A DNA stretch of 64,000 nt from Calidifontibacillus erzurumensis (GCF_013303125.1 NZ_JABTTE010000002.1:186001-250000), one strand, 5' to 3'. Positions 44,557-54,783 are shown, numbered from the stretch's first letter. A program made the numbers and translations. The notes: generated from the letters alone by a model not told the origin.

Positions 44557-46029
44557 TTATTTAATCGGACTAAATTCTTTAATTACACGTAAATGGTTCA
44601 GACTTTCATCTTCTGGTCCCTGTACAGGTAAACCTACTTCTAAATTTTCTTTGGCATAATCGATGTTTTCTTTCGTAATAATTTCTCCAGGAATGAGAAT
44701 TGGGATTCCAGGTGGATACACCATAATAAATTCAGCGCTAATTCTTCCGATGGATTCTTCTATCGGCACAACTTCTGTCTCCGCGTAAAATGCATCCCGA
44801 GGTGACAAAGCTAGACGTGGAATAGCTGGAACATGCACTTCAATCGCTTTTGTCTCTTTTGACGAAGACCTTCGACTTTCTGATAGGTCTCTTAATGCCT
44901 TGACTAAAATTTCAGTTTCTCTTTCAGTATCTCCTATTGTAATAATGCAAAGAATGTTATAAAGATCTGAAAGTTCAACTTCAATATTGTAATTTTCTCG
45001 CAGCCAAATTTCCGCTTCATAACCGGTCATACCTAAATCTTTAACAGAAATTATTAGTTTAGTAGGATCATAATCGTACGTCGCTTTCGTTCCAAGAATT
45101 TCTTTGCCAGCACAATAAAGATATGGTATTTCATTAATTTGCTTTCTTGTTGATTCAGCAAGACGAATCGCTTTATCGATCAGTTCCTTTCCTCTTGTTG
45201 CAAGCTGCCTGCGAGCACAATCGAGAGATGCTAATAATATATAGGAAGTTGATGTAGTTGTTAGCATGCTAATGATTGTTTGAACATGCTTGGCCGAAAT
45301 CAAACCTTCCTTCACATTCAAAATGGAGCTTTGTGTCATGGAGCCGCCAAGTTTATGAACGCTTGTTGCTGCCATATCTGCACCAGCTTGCATGGCTGAC
45401 ATTGGCAAATCTTCGTGAAAATGAATATGAACACCGTGCGCTTCATCCACTAATACTGGAACATTATAAGAATGGGCGATGTCAACAATTTCTTTTAAAT
45501 TAGCAGCAATGCCAAAATAAGTAGGATTAATGACTAATAGACCTTTGGCATCTGGATGAGCTTTAATCGCTTTTCGAACTGCATCTGTTGTGATGCCATG
45601 GGATATTCCCAAATTTTTATCAATGACTGGATGGATAAAAATAGGGGTCGCACCAGAGAAAATGATGGCTGACATAATTGATTTATGCACATTTCTAGGT
45701 ACGATAATTTTGTCTCCCGGCTTACACACAGACATGATCATTGTCATAATTGCACCGCTTGTCCCTTGGACGGAAAAGAAAGTATGGTCTGCACCGAATG
45801 CTTCAGCTGCAAGTTTTTGTGCCTTTTGAATAATTCCATGCGGATGATGCAAATCATCTAAAGGTCCGATATTGATTAAGTCAATTGACAGTGCATTATT
45901 ACCGATAAACTCTCTAAATTCAGGGTCAATTCCAGTTCCTTTTTTGTGACCTGGAATATGAAATTGAATGGGATTTTTTTTGGCATGTTCTAATAGTCCT
46001 GTAAAAAGGGGAGTTTCATTTTGATTCAA
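44557..46029 (-). CDS. speA: Arginine decarboxylase SpeA
   Basis: A 490-aa fold-type-I PLP decarboxylase, the first step of agmatine-derived polyamine synthesis. QFHIPGHKKGTG opens the conserved part, DEAHGVHIHFHEDLP contains the PLP-contacting Asp and His, and SVHKLGGSMTQSS holds the Schiff-base lysine. It is very close to B. subtilis SpeA, including the family end GPEDESLNHLRVIKE. The frame extends to a GTG at 46038, but that codon is part of the SD GAGGTG; the TTG at 46029 is the likely start. Confidence 0.94.
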   Translation of the reverse strand: MNQNETPLFTGLLEHAKKNPIQFHIPGHKKGTGIDPEFREFIGNNALSIDLINIGPLDDLHHPHGIIQKAQKLAAEAFGADHTFFSVQGTSGAIMTMIMSVCKPGDKIIVPRNVHKSIMSAIIFSGATPIFIHPVIDKNLGISHGITTDAVRKAIKAHPDAKGLLVINPTYFGIAANLKEIVDIAHSYNVPVLVDEAHGVHIHFHEDLPMSAMQAGADMAATSVHKLGGSMTQSSILNVKEGLISAKHVQTIISMLTTTSTSYILLASLDCARRQLATRGKELIDKAIRLAESTRKQINEIPYLYCAGKEILGTKATYDYDPTKLIISVKDLGMTGYEAEIWLRENYNIEVELSDLYNILCIITIGDTERETEILVKALRDLSESRRSSSKETKAIEVHVPAIPRLALSPRDAFYAETEVVPIEESIGRISAEFIMVYPPGIPILIPGEIITKENIDYAKENLEVGLPVQGPEDESLNHLRVIKEFSPIK

Positions 46030-46229
46030 GTTAGACACCTCAATACGTTCAAGTTACATAAAACAAATAAATTTTATCAAATGCAATAAAATTTTCAAGA
46101 ACAATTATTTTCCTCTATGTATCTTTTAAGAAATGGTAAGAAATACAATTCATGAAAGGAATTTTTATATACATATAGAACAATTAAAGAGAAAATTGTT
46201 ATAGTTGAATTTTAAAGGGGGCCAATAAG

Positions 46230-47189
46230 TTGAACTGGAAAACAAAAATAACAGAAATGTTAGAAATTCAATACCCAATTATCCAAGGTGGGCTTGCATA
46301 TTTGGCGTATTCTGAATTAGCTGCTGCTGTATCGAATGCCGGCGGTTTAGGGCAAATTACGGCAATGTCTCTTGAAACTCCAGATGATTTAAGAGAAGAA
46401 ATCAAAAAAGTTAGAAAAATTACAGATAAACCTTTTGGAGTAAATTTTGCAATTGGCCAACATGGAAGAAGATTTGATCATATGCTTCAAGTAGCTATTG
46501 ATGAAAAGGTCCCTGTCATCACGATGACGGGTGGGAATCCTGCACCAATGTTTGATATGTTAAAAGGTGTATCAGTCAAAAAGCTTGTATTAGTTGCTGC
46601 ACGAAGGCAGGCAGAGAAAGCAGAAGAATTAGGAGCGGATGCTGTTATCGTTGTCGGTCAAGAAGGTGGGGGGCATCTTGGCAAAAATGATACGGGAACA
46701 TTTGTATTGGTACCGCAAGTCGTTGATGCAGTGTCCATTCCAGTTGTTGCTTCAGGCGGAATCGGCGATGGCCGCGGTTTAATGGCAGCCTTAGCATTAG
46801 GTGCAGAAGGAATTGAAATGGGAACTAGATTTATTGCAACGAAAGAATGTGTACATGCCCATGAAAATTACAAAAGAAAGCTTGTTGAAGGAACGGAAAA
46901 TGATACAATCGTTATTAAGCGTTCAATTGGCGCTCCGGCAAGAGCAATAGCGAGTGAGTTCACTGACAAAATTCTTGAACTTGAACAAAAATTCGGTGAT
47001 TATGAGCATTTAAAAGATTATATTAGCGGTGAAGCTAACAAACGGTATATCTATGAAGGAAATGAAAAAGAAGGCTTCGGCTGGGCAGGTCAAGTGATGG
47101 GATTAATAAAAGATATTCCAACAGTGGACGAACTATTTAAACGGATGATAGCAGAAGCTGAATCAATTCGAAAAGTCTGGGCACAATGA
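46230..47189 (+). CDS. Nitronate monooxygenase / FabK-like flavoprotein
   Basis: A 319-aa FMN-dependent TIM-barrel protein. YPIIQGGLAYLAYSELAAAV, VVGQEGGGHLG and VVASGGIGDGRGLMAALALGAEGIEMGTRF are motifs shared by nitronate monooxygenases and enoyl-ACP reductase FabK. Which of the two it is cannot be decided by eye. The TTG start follows AAAGGGGGCC. It is transcribed away from speA. Confidence 0.85.
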   Translation: MNWKTKITEMLEIQYPIIQGGLAYLAYSELAAAVSNAGGLGQITAMSLETPDDLREEIKKVRKITDKPFGVNFAIGQHGRRFDHMLQVAIDEKVPVITMTGGNPAPMFDMLKGVSVKKLVLVAARRQAEKAEELGADAVIVVGQEGGGHLGKNDTGTFVLVPQVVDAVSIPVVASGGIGDGRGLMAALALGAEGIEMGTRFIATKECVHAHENYKRKLVEGTENDTIVIKRSIGAPARAIASEFTDKILELEQKFGDYEHLKDYISGEANKRYIYEGNEKEGFGWAGQVMGLIKDIPTVDELFKRMIAEAESIRKVWAQ

Positions 47190-47223
47190 GAAAAAGTAGA
47201 ATTTTAAAAGCGTGGTGAAATCA

Positions 47224-47502
47224 TTGCAGCAATATAGTTATCCTTTATCGGAAGACTGGTCTAAACAGGAAGTGATTGATGTTATTTATTTTTTTCAATG
47301 TATTGAAGAAGCGTATGAAAAAGGTATTATTCGTGAAAAACTGCTTGCCGCATATAGGCGTTTTAAAGAAATTGTGCCTTCCAAAGGGGAAGAAAAACAA
47401 TTGTGCGGAAAGTTCGATAAGGCGACAGGATACTCTTGTTACCATACAATAAAAGAAGCTAGAGAAAAAAATGACGGACAAAAAATTAAAATGGAAGTTT
47501 AA
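47224..47502 (+). CDS. yktA: UPF0223 family protein YktA
   Basis: A 92-aa protein with [21 protein letters not shown] and [21 protein letters not shown], as in UPF0223 (B. subtilis YktA). Function is unknown. GTGGTGA stands 6 nt before the TTG at 47224; the GTG at 47212 lies inside that SD. yktB follows after 14 bp. Confidence 0.87.
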   Translation: MQQYSYPLSEDWSKQEVIDVIYFFQCIEEAYEKGIIREKLLAAYRRFKEIVPSKGEEKQLCGKFDKATGYSCYHTIKEAREKNDGQKIKMEV

Positions 47503-47516
47503 GAAGGAGTGAAAAA

Positions 47517-48137
47517 GTGAGTTTACCAAGTTTTACAAAAGATGATTTTCAAATTTTTACTGTACCAGGCCTAGAACAAAGAATGGAATTGATCCGTTCT
47601 CATATTCAGCCGAAATTTCAAGCAATTGGTTCCAATCTTGTTAGTGAGCTCGAAATGAAATTGGGAAATGATATGTATTTACATATTGCCAAACATGCAA
47701 GAAGGACGGTTAATCCGCCAAATGATACGTGGCTTGCAATTGCCCATGATAAACGAGGATACAAAAAGCATCCTCATTTTCAAGTAGGCTTATTTGATGA
47801 TCATGTCTTTGTGTGGCTTGCTTTTATTTATGAATTACCTAATAAAAAACAAATTGGTCAAGCTCTCTTAGATCAAATTCAATTAATTAAAGAACTTCCT
47901 GAAGACTATGTTATTTCTGTTGATCATACACAAAAGGATGCATTTCCGGTTACAAATGCAGATGAGATGGTTAAAGCTTTGGAACGTTTCCGAGATATTA
48001 AAAAAGGTGAATTTTTAATTGGAAAACTATTTTCTACTGATGACCCTATCTTACAAAATGGGGATGAATTTATAAACACGGTAAAAAATATATTTTTTAC
48101 ACTACTACCAATATATAAAGTTTCGATGTCTGCTTAA
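47517..48137 (+). CDS. yktB: UPF0637 (DUF1054) protein YktB
   Basis: A 206-aa protein with SFTKDDFQIFTVPGLEQRME, ARRTVNPPNDTWLAIAHDKRGY and HPHFQVGLFDDHVFVW, as in the UPF0637 family. Its activity is unknown. The start is GTG behind AAGGAGTG. It forms a two-gene unit with yktA and ends at a terminator. Confidence 0.88.
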   Translation: MSLPSFTKDDFQIFTVPGLEQRMELIRSHIQPKFQAIGSNLVSELEMKLGNDMYLHIAKHARRTVNPPNDTWLAIAHDKRGYKKHPHFQVGLFDDHVFVWLAFIYELPNKKQIGQALLDQIQLIKELPEDYVISVDHTQKDAFPVTNADEMVKALERFRDIKKGEFLIGKLFSTDDPILQNGDEFINTVKNIFFTLLPIYKVSMSA

Positions 48138-48177
48138 AGTAGAAATGAATATGAATTATTTATTCACTTAAAAGATT

Positions 48178-48205
48178 GCCGCTTGCGAAAAACAAGCGGC
48201 TTTTT
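48178..48205 (+). terminator. Terminator of yktAB
   Basis: GCCGCTTG and CAAGCGGC form an 8-bp stem around seven bases, followed by five Ts. Confidence 0.9.
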
Positions 48206-48551
48206 GAACTTCATAAAAAATTTCTTTTATGTTCAGATTCATATTCGATTCTTCCCTATTCTGTACTAAAAAACAGCTTCTGAATTTAGAAAAACCTTCC
48301 TACTCAATCCCTACAATTATGTAGACGTTATCCTTCACAATATTAAATTTGATAATAAGGAATGGTTCTATTGTCCCACGATCACCACTTGCAAATGATT
48401 CTAGTAAGATCCAAAAAGGAATCGGCATAGGTGAATCCATTAATTTTGTTCCAAATCATTGTAGAAATTCATACTATATATCAAGAAAAAAAGTATTCAT
48501 AAGAAATCGGCAATCATGAATAGTCAATAATTTTTCGAAAAGGGGTGTTGC
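48206..48551. other. Intergenic region without a clear gene
   Basis: About 345 bp. One plus-strand frame near 48320-48520 contains SIVPRSPLANDSSKIQKGIG but has no convincing start, and I do not recognise it. It may be a decayed gene. No riboswitch or tRNA is seen. Confidence 0.4.
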
Positions 48552-48743
48552 GTGGTGAAGCAAGTGGTTAGGGTTTTAAAAAGAAATGAAGCGGAAAAAA
48601 GACTGCCAGTGTTAAAGTTAGAGATTGATTATGAATTGGCAACACTATATGATGCGATGATGGCGAATGATGAGGCACAAATTAGAAAATCAAAACTAAT
48701 ATTGGAACAATTCCGGCAAGAATTGCTCCGTTTACAAGCATAG
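48552..48743 (+). CDS. Small helical protein, YkzI-like
   Basis: A 63-aa charged, helical protein with VVRVLKRNEAEKRLPVLKLE and YELATLYDAMM. It takes the place of B. subtilis ykzI, between yktB and yktC, and is of similar length. Two adjacent GTGs (48552 and 48555) could start it behind AAAAGGGG. Function is unknown. Confidence 0.65.
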   Translation: MVKQVVRVLKRNEAEKRLPVLKLEIDYELATLYDAMMANDEAQIRKSKLILEQFRQELLRLQA

Positions 48744-48753
48744 ACATTTTTTG

Positions 48754-48780
48754 ACGAACCTAAAAATGGTTCGTTTTTTA
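48754..48780 (+). terminator. Terminator of the YkzI-like gene
   Basis: ACGAACC and GGTTCGT pair around seven bases, followed by six Ts. Confidence 0.87.
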
Positions 48781-48867
48781 TGGACTGATCTGTGAAAGAT
48801 TATACATATCGTAAAATTTCCTATATAATGAGAATTAATGGTAAATTCGATTTAGGAGGCAACAGTT

Positions 48868-49668
48868 TTGCAAAAACGCAATTTTGAACATCTTTTTAAA
48901 TTTGCACGTGATTTGACAGTAGATGCTGGGGAACAAATTCGAACGTCTTTTCAGAAAGAGATAACGGTCGACTTTAAAGAAAATAGATCTGATCTTGTTA
49001 CGAATATGGACAAGCAAATAGAAAGATTTTTCATAAAAAATATTCAAAAATCTTATCCGGATCATCGCATATTAGGTGAGGAAGGGTTTGGGGATAAAAT
49101 TACTTCTCTCGATGGTACGATTTGGATTATCGATCCGATTGACGGAACGATGAATTTTGTTCATATGCAGCGCCATTTTGCCATTTCCGTAGCGATTTAT
49201 CATAATGGTGAAGGAATTATCGGTTTGATTTATGATGTTGCTCAAAAAGACCTTTATTATGCAGTAAAAGGTCAAGGCGCTTTTTTGAATGATCGGAAGC
49301 TTCCGGCTTTGGGGTCAATTGACGTAGGAGATGCGGTAATTGGAGTCAATTCTGCTTGGGTTTTTGAAAAAAAACGGATTAAAGAAGGCATTATTCCGCA
49401 CCTTATTAATAATTTAAGAGGGACTCGGTCATTCGGTTCCGCTGCTATTGAATTGGCTTATACTGCTTCAGGGAAAATTGATGGTTATATTTCATTGCGC
49501 CTATCACCATGGGATTATGCTGCTGGAAAGATCTTAATTGAAGAAGTGGGAGGAAAAATAAGTACGATCAACGGGGACCCTTTAACAATATTAACGAAAC
49601 AATCACCTGTATTTGCAGCAAAGCCGGGGTTACATGAATCCATATTGAAAAATTTTTTAATAAAATAA
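48868..49668 (+). CDS. yktC: Inositol monophosphatase family protein YktC
   Basis: A 266-aa Mg2+-dependent phosphatase with the metal-site motifs GEEGFGD, WIIDPIDGTMNFVH and LSPWDYAAGKILIEEVGG. Substrates in this family include inositol phosphates, fructose bisphosphate and NADP; the sequence does not discriminate. The TTG start follows AGGAGGC. Confidence 0.92.
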   Translation: MQKRNFEHLFKFARDLTVDAGEQIRTSFQKEITVDFKENRSDLVTNMDKQIERFFIKNIQKSYPDHRILGEEGFGDKITSLDGTIWIIDPIDGTMNFVHMQRHFAISVAIYHNGEGIIGLIYDVAQKDLYYAVKGQGAFLNDRKLPALGSIDVGDAVIGVNSAWVFEKKRIKEGIIPHLINNLRGTRSFGSAAIELAYTASGKIDGYISLRLSPWDYAAGKILIEEVGGKISTINGDPLTILTKQSPVFAAKPGLHESILKNFLIK

Positions 49669-49699
49669 GGGAGTTTCTTCTTAAATATAGAAAAGTAAA

Positions 49700-49748
49700 A
49701 AAGGAGCAGTTCATGATCCATTTGTGATCTGAACAGCTCCCATTTTTA
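49700..49748. terminator. Terminator between yktC and ylaF
   Basis: GGAGC-A-GTTCA pairs with TGAAC-A-GCTCC (one A-A mismatch), with T-rich sequence after it and A-rich before it. It lies between convergent genes. Confidence 0.8.
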
Positions 49749-49931
49749 TAATTTATTGGCTTGGCGCATTTTTTTCTTTAACATAAAACCAAATCCAATA
49801 ATGGTAATGGATGCCAAACAAGAAATGATAATTCCAAAGAAGCTTCCTTCTGCAATAGCAACACCAATGGATCCTAACGAAATGACACCAATGATTGCCA
49901 AGCATAAAAATAAAAAGTTGATATTTTTCAT
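49746..49931 (-). CDS. ylaF: YlaF-like small membrane protein (DUF5325)
   Basis: A 61-aa protein with two transmembrane segments (about residues 4-24 and 31-51) and a basic C-terminal end, KKKMRQANK. It fits YlaF, which lies next to typA in B. subtilis. The ATG at 49931 has AGGAG about 10 nt upstream; the TTG at 49940 is too close to it. Confidence 0.75.
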   Translation of the reverse strand: MKNINFLFLCLAIIGVISLGSIGVAIAEGSFFGIIISCLASITIIGFGFMLKKKMRQANKL

Positions 49932-50065
49932 ATTGGTCAACTCCTCATTTCATTCAGTTAGTACATTTTTTTAATGTTATGTTATAATTTTTTAGTTGCA
50001 AATAATCAAACAATGTAATTTTAACTATAACACAAAATTGTATGAATATATAGGAGATGACTAGT

Positions 50066-51904
50066 TTGAAATTAAGAGAAGATATTAGAAATATTGCAAT
50101 TATTGCCCACGTAGACCACGGAAAAACAACATTAGTAGACCAACTTTTGCGTCAATCCGGAACATTTCGTGCCAATGAGCAAGTGGAAGAAAGGGCTTTG
50201 GATTTTAATGACTTAGAAAAAGAACGCGGTATTACGATTTTGGCAAAAAATACGGCCATTCACTATAAAGATACGCGCATTAATATTTTAGATACACCAG
50301 GCCATGCTGATTTTGGCGGTGAAGTTGAACGGATTATGAAAATGGTGGATGGTGTCTTGCTTGTTGTAGACGCTTTTGAAGGTTGTATGCCGCAGACGCG
50401 CTTTGTATTGAAAAAAGCGTTGGAACAAAAATTGACGCCAATTGTTGTTATCAATAAAATTGACCGTGATTTTGCAAGACCGAAAGAAGTTGTGGACGAG
50501 GTCCTTGAATTGTTTATTGAGCTTGGTGCTGATGAAAATCAAATTGAATTTCCGGTCGTATATGCTTCTGCTATAAATGGGACAGCAAGTATGGATCCTG
50601 ATAAACAAGATGAGGACATGACAGCGTTATTTGAAGCGATCATAAAATATATACCAGCTCCGATTGATAATCGAAAAGAACCTCTTCAATTTCAAGTTGC
50701 GCTTTTAGATTACAATGATTATGTAGGAAGAATTGGAATTGGACGTATTTTCCGCGGAACGATGAGAGTTGGACAACAAGTGGCTTTAATGAAGCTAGAC
50801 GGATCAGTTAAGACGTTCCGTGTGACGAAAATGTTTGGCTTTATTGGTTTAAAACGGGTTGAAATAAACGAAGCTTATGCGGGTGACCTTGTTGCTGTTT
50901 CCGGAATGGAACAAATTAATGTTGGAGAAACAGTATGCCCAATTGAACATCAAGAAGCGCTGCCTCCTTTAAGAATTGATGAACCGACTTTGCAAATGAC
51001 CTTTTTAGTAAATAACAGTCCATTTGCTGGCCGTGAAGGGAAGTGGATTACAAGCCGAAAACTGGAAGAAAGACTGCGCCAACAGCTAGAAACGGATGTT
51101 AGCTTGCGTGTCGAAAATACGGAATCACCAGATGCATGGATTGTTTCCGGAAGAGGAGAGCTCCATTTATCAATATTAATTGAAAATATGCGCCGGGAAG
51201 GGTATGAACTGCAAGTGTCCAAACCTGAGGTTATTATTCGTGAAATAGACGGCACCCTTTGCGAACCGGTTGAACGTGTTCAAATCAATGTACCCGAAGA
51301 CTTCACTGGGGCTATTATTGAATCATTAGGTTCAAGAAAAGGCGAAATGTTAGATATGGCAAATGACGGGAATGGACAAGTTCAGTTGGAATTTATCGTC
51401 CCATCTAGAGGATTGATTGGTTATACGACTGAATTTTTGAGTCTCACACGCGGTTTAGGTATTTTAAACCATTCGTTTGACAGTTACCAACCGATTATTC
51501 CAGGTCAAGTAGGGGGCCGCAGACAAGGGGTTCTTGTGGCGATGGAAACAGGTAAAGCAACTGCTTACAGCATCCTTGCCCTTGAAGATCGTGGTGTCAT
51601 TTTTGTAGAACCAGGTACGGAAGTATATGAAGGAATGATCGTTGGTGAACATACGCGTGAAAATGATTTAACCGTAAATATTACAAAAACGAAGCATGTT
51701 ACAAATATTCGTTCATCAACGAAAGAATCAACGGAAAATATTAAAAAGCCAAGAATTATGACCCTAGAACAGTCGCTAGAGTTTTTAAATGATGATGAGT
51801 ATTGTGAAGTTACACCTAAGTCAATTAGACTACGTAAAAAAATATTAGATAAAAACGAGCGGGAAAAAGCTGCTAAGAAAAAGAAATATGCTCAAGTAGA
51901 GTAA
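50066..51904 (+). CDS. typA: Translational GTPase TypA/BipA
   Basis: A 612-aa ribosome-binding GTPase. G1 [11 protein letters not shown]2 ERGITI, G3 [14 protein letters not shown] and G4 NKIDRD are all present, followed by the EF-G-like domains and the TypA-specific C-terminal part ([20 protein letters not shown]). It is needed in ribosome assembly at low temperature in other bacteria. The TTG at 50066, 9 nt after AGGAG, matches the B. subtilis N-terminus better than the ATG at 50057. Confidence 0.96.
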   Translation: MKLREDIRNIAIIAHVDHGKTTLVDQLLRQSGTFRANEQVEERALDFNDLEKERGITILAKNTAIHYKDTRINILDTPGHADFGGEVERIMKMVDGVLLVVDAFEGCMPQTRFVLKKALEQKLTPIVVINKIDRDFARPKEVVDEVLELFIELGADENQIEFPVVYASAINGTASMDPDKQDEDMTALFEAIIKYIPAPIDNRKEPLQFQVALLDYNDYVGRIGIGRIFRGTMRVGQQVALMKLDGSVKTFRVTKMFGFIGLKRVEINEAYAGDLVAVSGMEQINVGETVCPIEHQEALPPLRIDEPTLQMTFLVNNSPFAGREGKWITSRKLEERLRQQLETDVSLRVENTESPDAWIVSGRGELHLSILIENMRREGYELQVSKPEVIIREIDGTLCEPVERVQINVPEDFTGAIIESLGSRKGEMLDMANDGNGQVQLEFIVPSRGLIGYTTEFLSLTRGLGILNHSFDSYQPIIPGQVGGRRQGVLVAMETGKATAYSILALEDRGVIFVEPGTEVYEGMIVGEHTRENDLTVNITKTKHVTNIRSSTKESTENIKKPRIMTLEQSLEFLNDDEYCEVTPKSIRLRKKILDKNEREKAAKKKKYAQVE

Positions 51905-51936
51905 ATAAATTTTGGGAAAAGGAAGGAGTGGTGGAG

Positions 51937-52263
51937 ATGGAGGAAGTAACGAAATTGGATCCTTCGATGTTGTCGGCTTTTGCGGAACTCGTTGGTGTCC
52001 ACCAAAATATTGAAAGGGGAATGCTTCTCCTTTATATTGCGATTGTCATTTTGTCAATTATCGTTTTTAACCTTGGTTTTGCCCAAAAACTTCCGATTTT
52101 AAAAACAATTATTATTTATATTTTATTACTGATCGGTTGTGCGCCCCTTACTTTATTAGGTGTGCGATTGCCAGTTGCTGAAGGTTTATTTATTACAGCC
52201 ATCGTTTTAGGGATCTATAGATATCGATTGCACCTTCAAAGAAAAGATCAAAATAAAGCCTAA
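51937..52263 (+). CDS. ylaH: YlaH-like membrane protein
   Basis: A 108-aa protein with three hydrophobic segments (about residues 30-48, 55-73 and 78-95) and a basic C-terminal tail. It matches YlaH, which follows typA in B. subtilis. The ATG at 51937 lies 9 nt after AAGGAG. Function is unknown. Confidence 0.82.
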   Translation: MEEVTKLDPSMLSAFAELVGVHQNIERGMLLLYIAIVILSIIVFNLGFAQKLPILKTIIIYILLLIGCAPLTLLGVRLPVAEGLFITAIVLGIYRYRLHLQRKDQNKA

Positions 52264-52284
52264 AATTGCTAAGGAGTTTTTGTT

Positions 52285-52572
52285 ATGAAAAATTTACAAG
52301 ATGCTTTTTACAACTGGTTAAGTATAAAAGTTGTTAGCAATGCAAGGCCAAATGATAAAGCAGCCCAAGAAACACTTGCATATTTTGACGCTGTTTTAAA
52401 GGAAGATTATCATGTAGAAAAAATTCTTCAGATAGAGGAAAAAGAAGATTTATATTATGTTCATTACATGCATCAAGGTGAAAAAAAATCGATGCGGTTT
52501 CCGAAAGAATTGGTTGATTTCATGCTGCAAGCGATAGAAAAAGAACCTCATAAATACCCTATTATTGAATAA
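52285..52572 (+). CDS. Conserved hypothetical protein, 95 aa
   Basis: I do not recognise this soluble, charged protein (FYNWLSIKVVSNARPNDKAA, then VHYMHQGEKKSMRFPKELVD). It starts at an ATG behind AAGGAG, 21 bp after ylaH, with which it is probably co-transcribed, and it ends at a strong terminator. Confidence 0.7.
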   Translation: MKNLQDAFYNWLSIKVVSNARPNDKAAQETLAYFDAVLKEDYHVEKILQIEEKEDLYYVHYMHQGEKKSMRFPKELVDFMLQAIEKEPHKYPIIE

Positions 52573-52574
52573 TA

Positions 52575-52613
52575 AAAGCTGGCAGGCGCAAATTTGGGTC
52601 TGCCAGCTTTTTT
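52575..52613 (+). terminator. Terminator of the typA-ylaH unit
   Basis: AAAGCTGGCAG and CTGCCAGCTTT form an 11-bp stem around 14 bases, followed by Ts. Confidence 0.9.
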
Positions 52614-53206
52614 AGTCTAAAGATTGAAAGTCTGAGGCTGAGTTAGCAGTAAATAAAGGTGTTATTGCTGAAGGAATTTAAAGAAAGCACGTAACCACTT
52701 TAAATACTCATGCAACAGGAAATTCTAAAAAGGGTGCATCATAGGATGAGTTTACACAACAATACTAAAATCAAAATCCTTTTTGAGGGAATAAGGAAGT
52801 CAACTGGATTAAGAAATTGCTTTTTATATGGGTTGGGTTTTAATAATCATCCATTCGATAAACTATAAGCGGTTAAAATACTGCGGCATAAAAGCAATCT
52901 TGTAATAATAGAATTTGCTGTCAAAAAAAACAAGTAACGTACTAAAAATTAGTAAAGAAAAAATAATTTAGGAAAATATTCTTATTTCAAATTTTGAACT
53001 AATAAATGAACATAATATATTTAAAGCTGGGATCCAGCAAATAAAAATCAAAATATTATTTTTCGTAAGCCCGCCACCTTTCAATACTTCATTGCTTCCT
53101 CTATTCCCTAGTTGGACTTCGTTTTGCAAATTTTGTATTAGCGTAATTCCGGCAAAGTAAAAGAACTTCTCTATTATTTTGTTTATGCGTTAAAGAATGA
53201 ATGATG
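52614..53206. other. 590-bp stretch with a possible gene remnant
   Basis: No complete gene is evident. A minus-strand frame of 73 codons (52968-53189) reads NEVLKGGGLTKNN, then a hydrophobic segment ILIFICWIPALNILCSFI, but it lacks a good start codon and ribosome site. The rest is AT-rich, without obvious structure. Confidence 0.5.
52968..53189 (-). pseudogene. Possible truncated membrane-protein remnant
   Basis: An open frame without an ATG or GTG start. It has a hydrophilic N-terminal part (LIQNLQNEVQLGNRGSNEVL) and one C-terminal hydrophobic span. The protein-like composition suggests a decayed gene; chance is possible. Confidence 0.25.
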
Positions 53207-53407
53207 TTACCATTCCTCTTTATCAATCCGATGTTTGTAAAGATTAAATTTTCCAGTTTTCATACGGTTTTCCGTTTTTATTCGAATTCTTTCGTTGCAT
53301 TCATCACACATATATGTATGAATGGGTCTATTTCTTAATCTCTTTGCAAGCGGTAATTCGTCGTCAAGGATATCTATTTTATCGCAAAGAACGCATTTTA
53401 CTCTCAT
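53207..53407 (-). CDS. ylaI: YlaI-like zinc-finger protein (DUF2197)
   Basis: A 66-aa protein with CVLCDK near the start and CDECNERI at about residue 34: two CxxC pairs forming a zinc site, then a basic region ending KHRIDKEEW. It matches YlaI. The ATG follows GAGGTGAAC. Its role is unknown. Confidence 0.87.
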   Translation of the reverse strand: MRVKCVLCDKIDILDDELPLAKRLRNRPIHTYMCDECNERIRIKTENRMKTGKFNLYKHRIDKEEW

Positions 53408-53525
53408 ATTTTGTTCACCTCGTTTTTATTATAAGTGAAAATAATAAGAAATTTAAGCAAATGGTTTTATTTGTTGGCAAAAAAGGTATAGTATGTAAAT
53501 GTACAAATTTTGTGGAGGTAAGGTT

Positions 53526-53981
53526 ATGGCACAACAAGTAGAACAACAATTAACAAGTGAACTTTTGGGTATTTTACAAAAGGAAAGATATGCAACGATT
53601 GCAACAGTGGATTTTGAAACTGGCGGTCCAAATGTGAATGCAATTTCTTGGGTATATGCACCTGGGCCAGAAAAAATTTATTTTGCTGTTGATAATCGAT
53701 CTAGAATTGTTCAAAATATTAAAAATAATCCTAAAGTTGTTTTGACAACAATTGCTTTTGGTACGACATTTTCAATTAGTGGTGATGCCAATGTTAAAGT
53801 TGAAAAACTTGAGGGTGTACCTCTAAAATTGGCATTGATTGAAATCAAAATTCATGAAGTTCGTGATGTAATGTTTTACGGTTCAAAAATTTCTGCAGAT
53901 GTTTCTTATGAAAAAACATATGATAAAGAAGCTGCTGAAAAATTAGACCGTCAAGTCATGGAAGCAATGAAAAAAGCTTAG
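53526..53981 (+). CDS. Pyridoxamine-phosphate-oxidase-like FMN-binding protein
   Basis: A 151-aa split-barrel flavin-binding protein: LLGILQKERYATIATVDFETGGPNV opens the fold and KIYFAVDNRSRIVQNIKNNPKV is the typical second part. Such proteins bind FMN, F420 or heme; the substrate is unknown. GGAGGT stands 7 nt before the ATG at 53526; the open frame reaches further upstream without a ribosome site. Confidence 0.8.
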   Translation: MAQQVEQQLTSELLGILQKERYATIATVDFETGGPNVNAISWVYAPGPEKIYFAVDNRSRIVQNIKNNPKVVLTTIAFGTTFSISGDANVKVEKLEGVPLKLALIEIKIHEVRDVMFYGSKISADVSYEKTYDKEAAEKLDRQVMEAMKKA

Positions 53982-54031
53982 ATTGTGTAGTCTAGGGTGT
54001 TCCTAGACACACAAATCTAAGCTTTCTTTTT
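53974..54031. terminator. Terminator between the FMN-binding gene and ylaJ
   Basis: A 24-nt arm starting AAAGCTTAGATT pairs with its complement around four bases, with a T-rich tail. It overlaps the last codons of the FMN-binding gene and faces ylaJ. Confidence 0.85.
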
Positions 54032-54620
54032 ACATTTTAGAAGATGATTGTTCTTTTTTAATATTTTCTAATTGTTTTTCCTGCTTGTTTGACAGCTGTT
54101 TGTCATTTTGTTCAAGCGGATCTTCATTTTTATTGAGGTCTTGAGGAATTTGTGGCATCATTCTTCCGACTATAGCCGCTAATTCATTGATAATGCCTTC
54201 AATCGGTCTGCCATTTGCAATTTCATCTCTCATTTCCCTAAGTCTTTCTACAGTATCGGGATCGGCAACAACAACTGCGTTTGCACCTAATGGATCGTCT
54301 TTCAAAGCTTCAGCAACTGAATATTTAATCGAACCGACCCGTGACCGATCCAAATCTTTATCAACGTCAATCCCAATAACCGCATAGTCGCCTGCCACAA
54401 CAACAGTTGCATCTTTCACATCAGGAACTCTTGCTGCTAAATTTGCTAAATATTCCGCCCTTTCTTCACCGTTTAATGTGTGGCGATTGGCATTATTCGT
54501 TTTTTGGCTAATTTCCATTGCATAATTTTGGTTATTTTCCCCTACAGATTCCTTTGATTCGTTTTGGGCACAACCAGCTATGATAAATAGCGCTAAAGCT
54601 AATATCCATAATTTCTGCAC
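54030..54620 (-). CDS. ylaJ: YhcN/YlaJ-family sporulation lipoprotein
   Basis: A 196-aa lipoprotein (lipobox IAGC, Cys17) with the YhcN/YlaJ domain (EYLANLAARVPDVKDATVVV, then DYAVIGIDVDKDLDRSRVG). The last 45 residues are a Gln/Lys/Glu-rich tail. Relatives are found in spores of Bacillus. The GTG start lies behind a GGAG. It is divergent from ylaK. Confidence 0.87.
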   Translation of the reverse strand: MQKLWILALALFIIAGCAQNESKESVGENNQNYAMEISQKTNNANRHTLNGEERAEYLANLAARVPDVKDATVVVAGDYAVIGIDVDKDLDRSRVGSIKYSVAEALKDDPLGANAVVVADPDTVERLREMRDEIANGRPIEGIINELAAIVGRMMPQIPQDLNKNEDPLEQNDKQLSNKQEKQLENIKKEQSSSKM

Positions 54621-54783
54621 CGTTTCTCCAACCTTTCCATATAATTTAAATAATAATGGTTTTGGTTTAGTGTTTAATAATTCGTCTAAGTTTATTCAAG
54701 TTTTCATATATTTTAACGAGAGCGTCCGTCTACAAGATCTCCTTTAAACGAAAATAGAAAACAGATGGTCAGGAGGAGAAGCA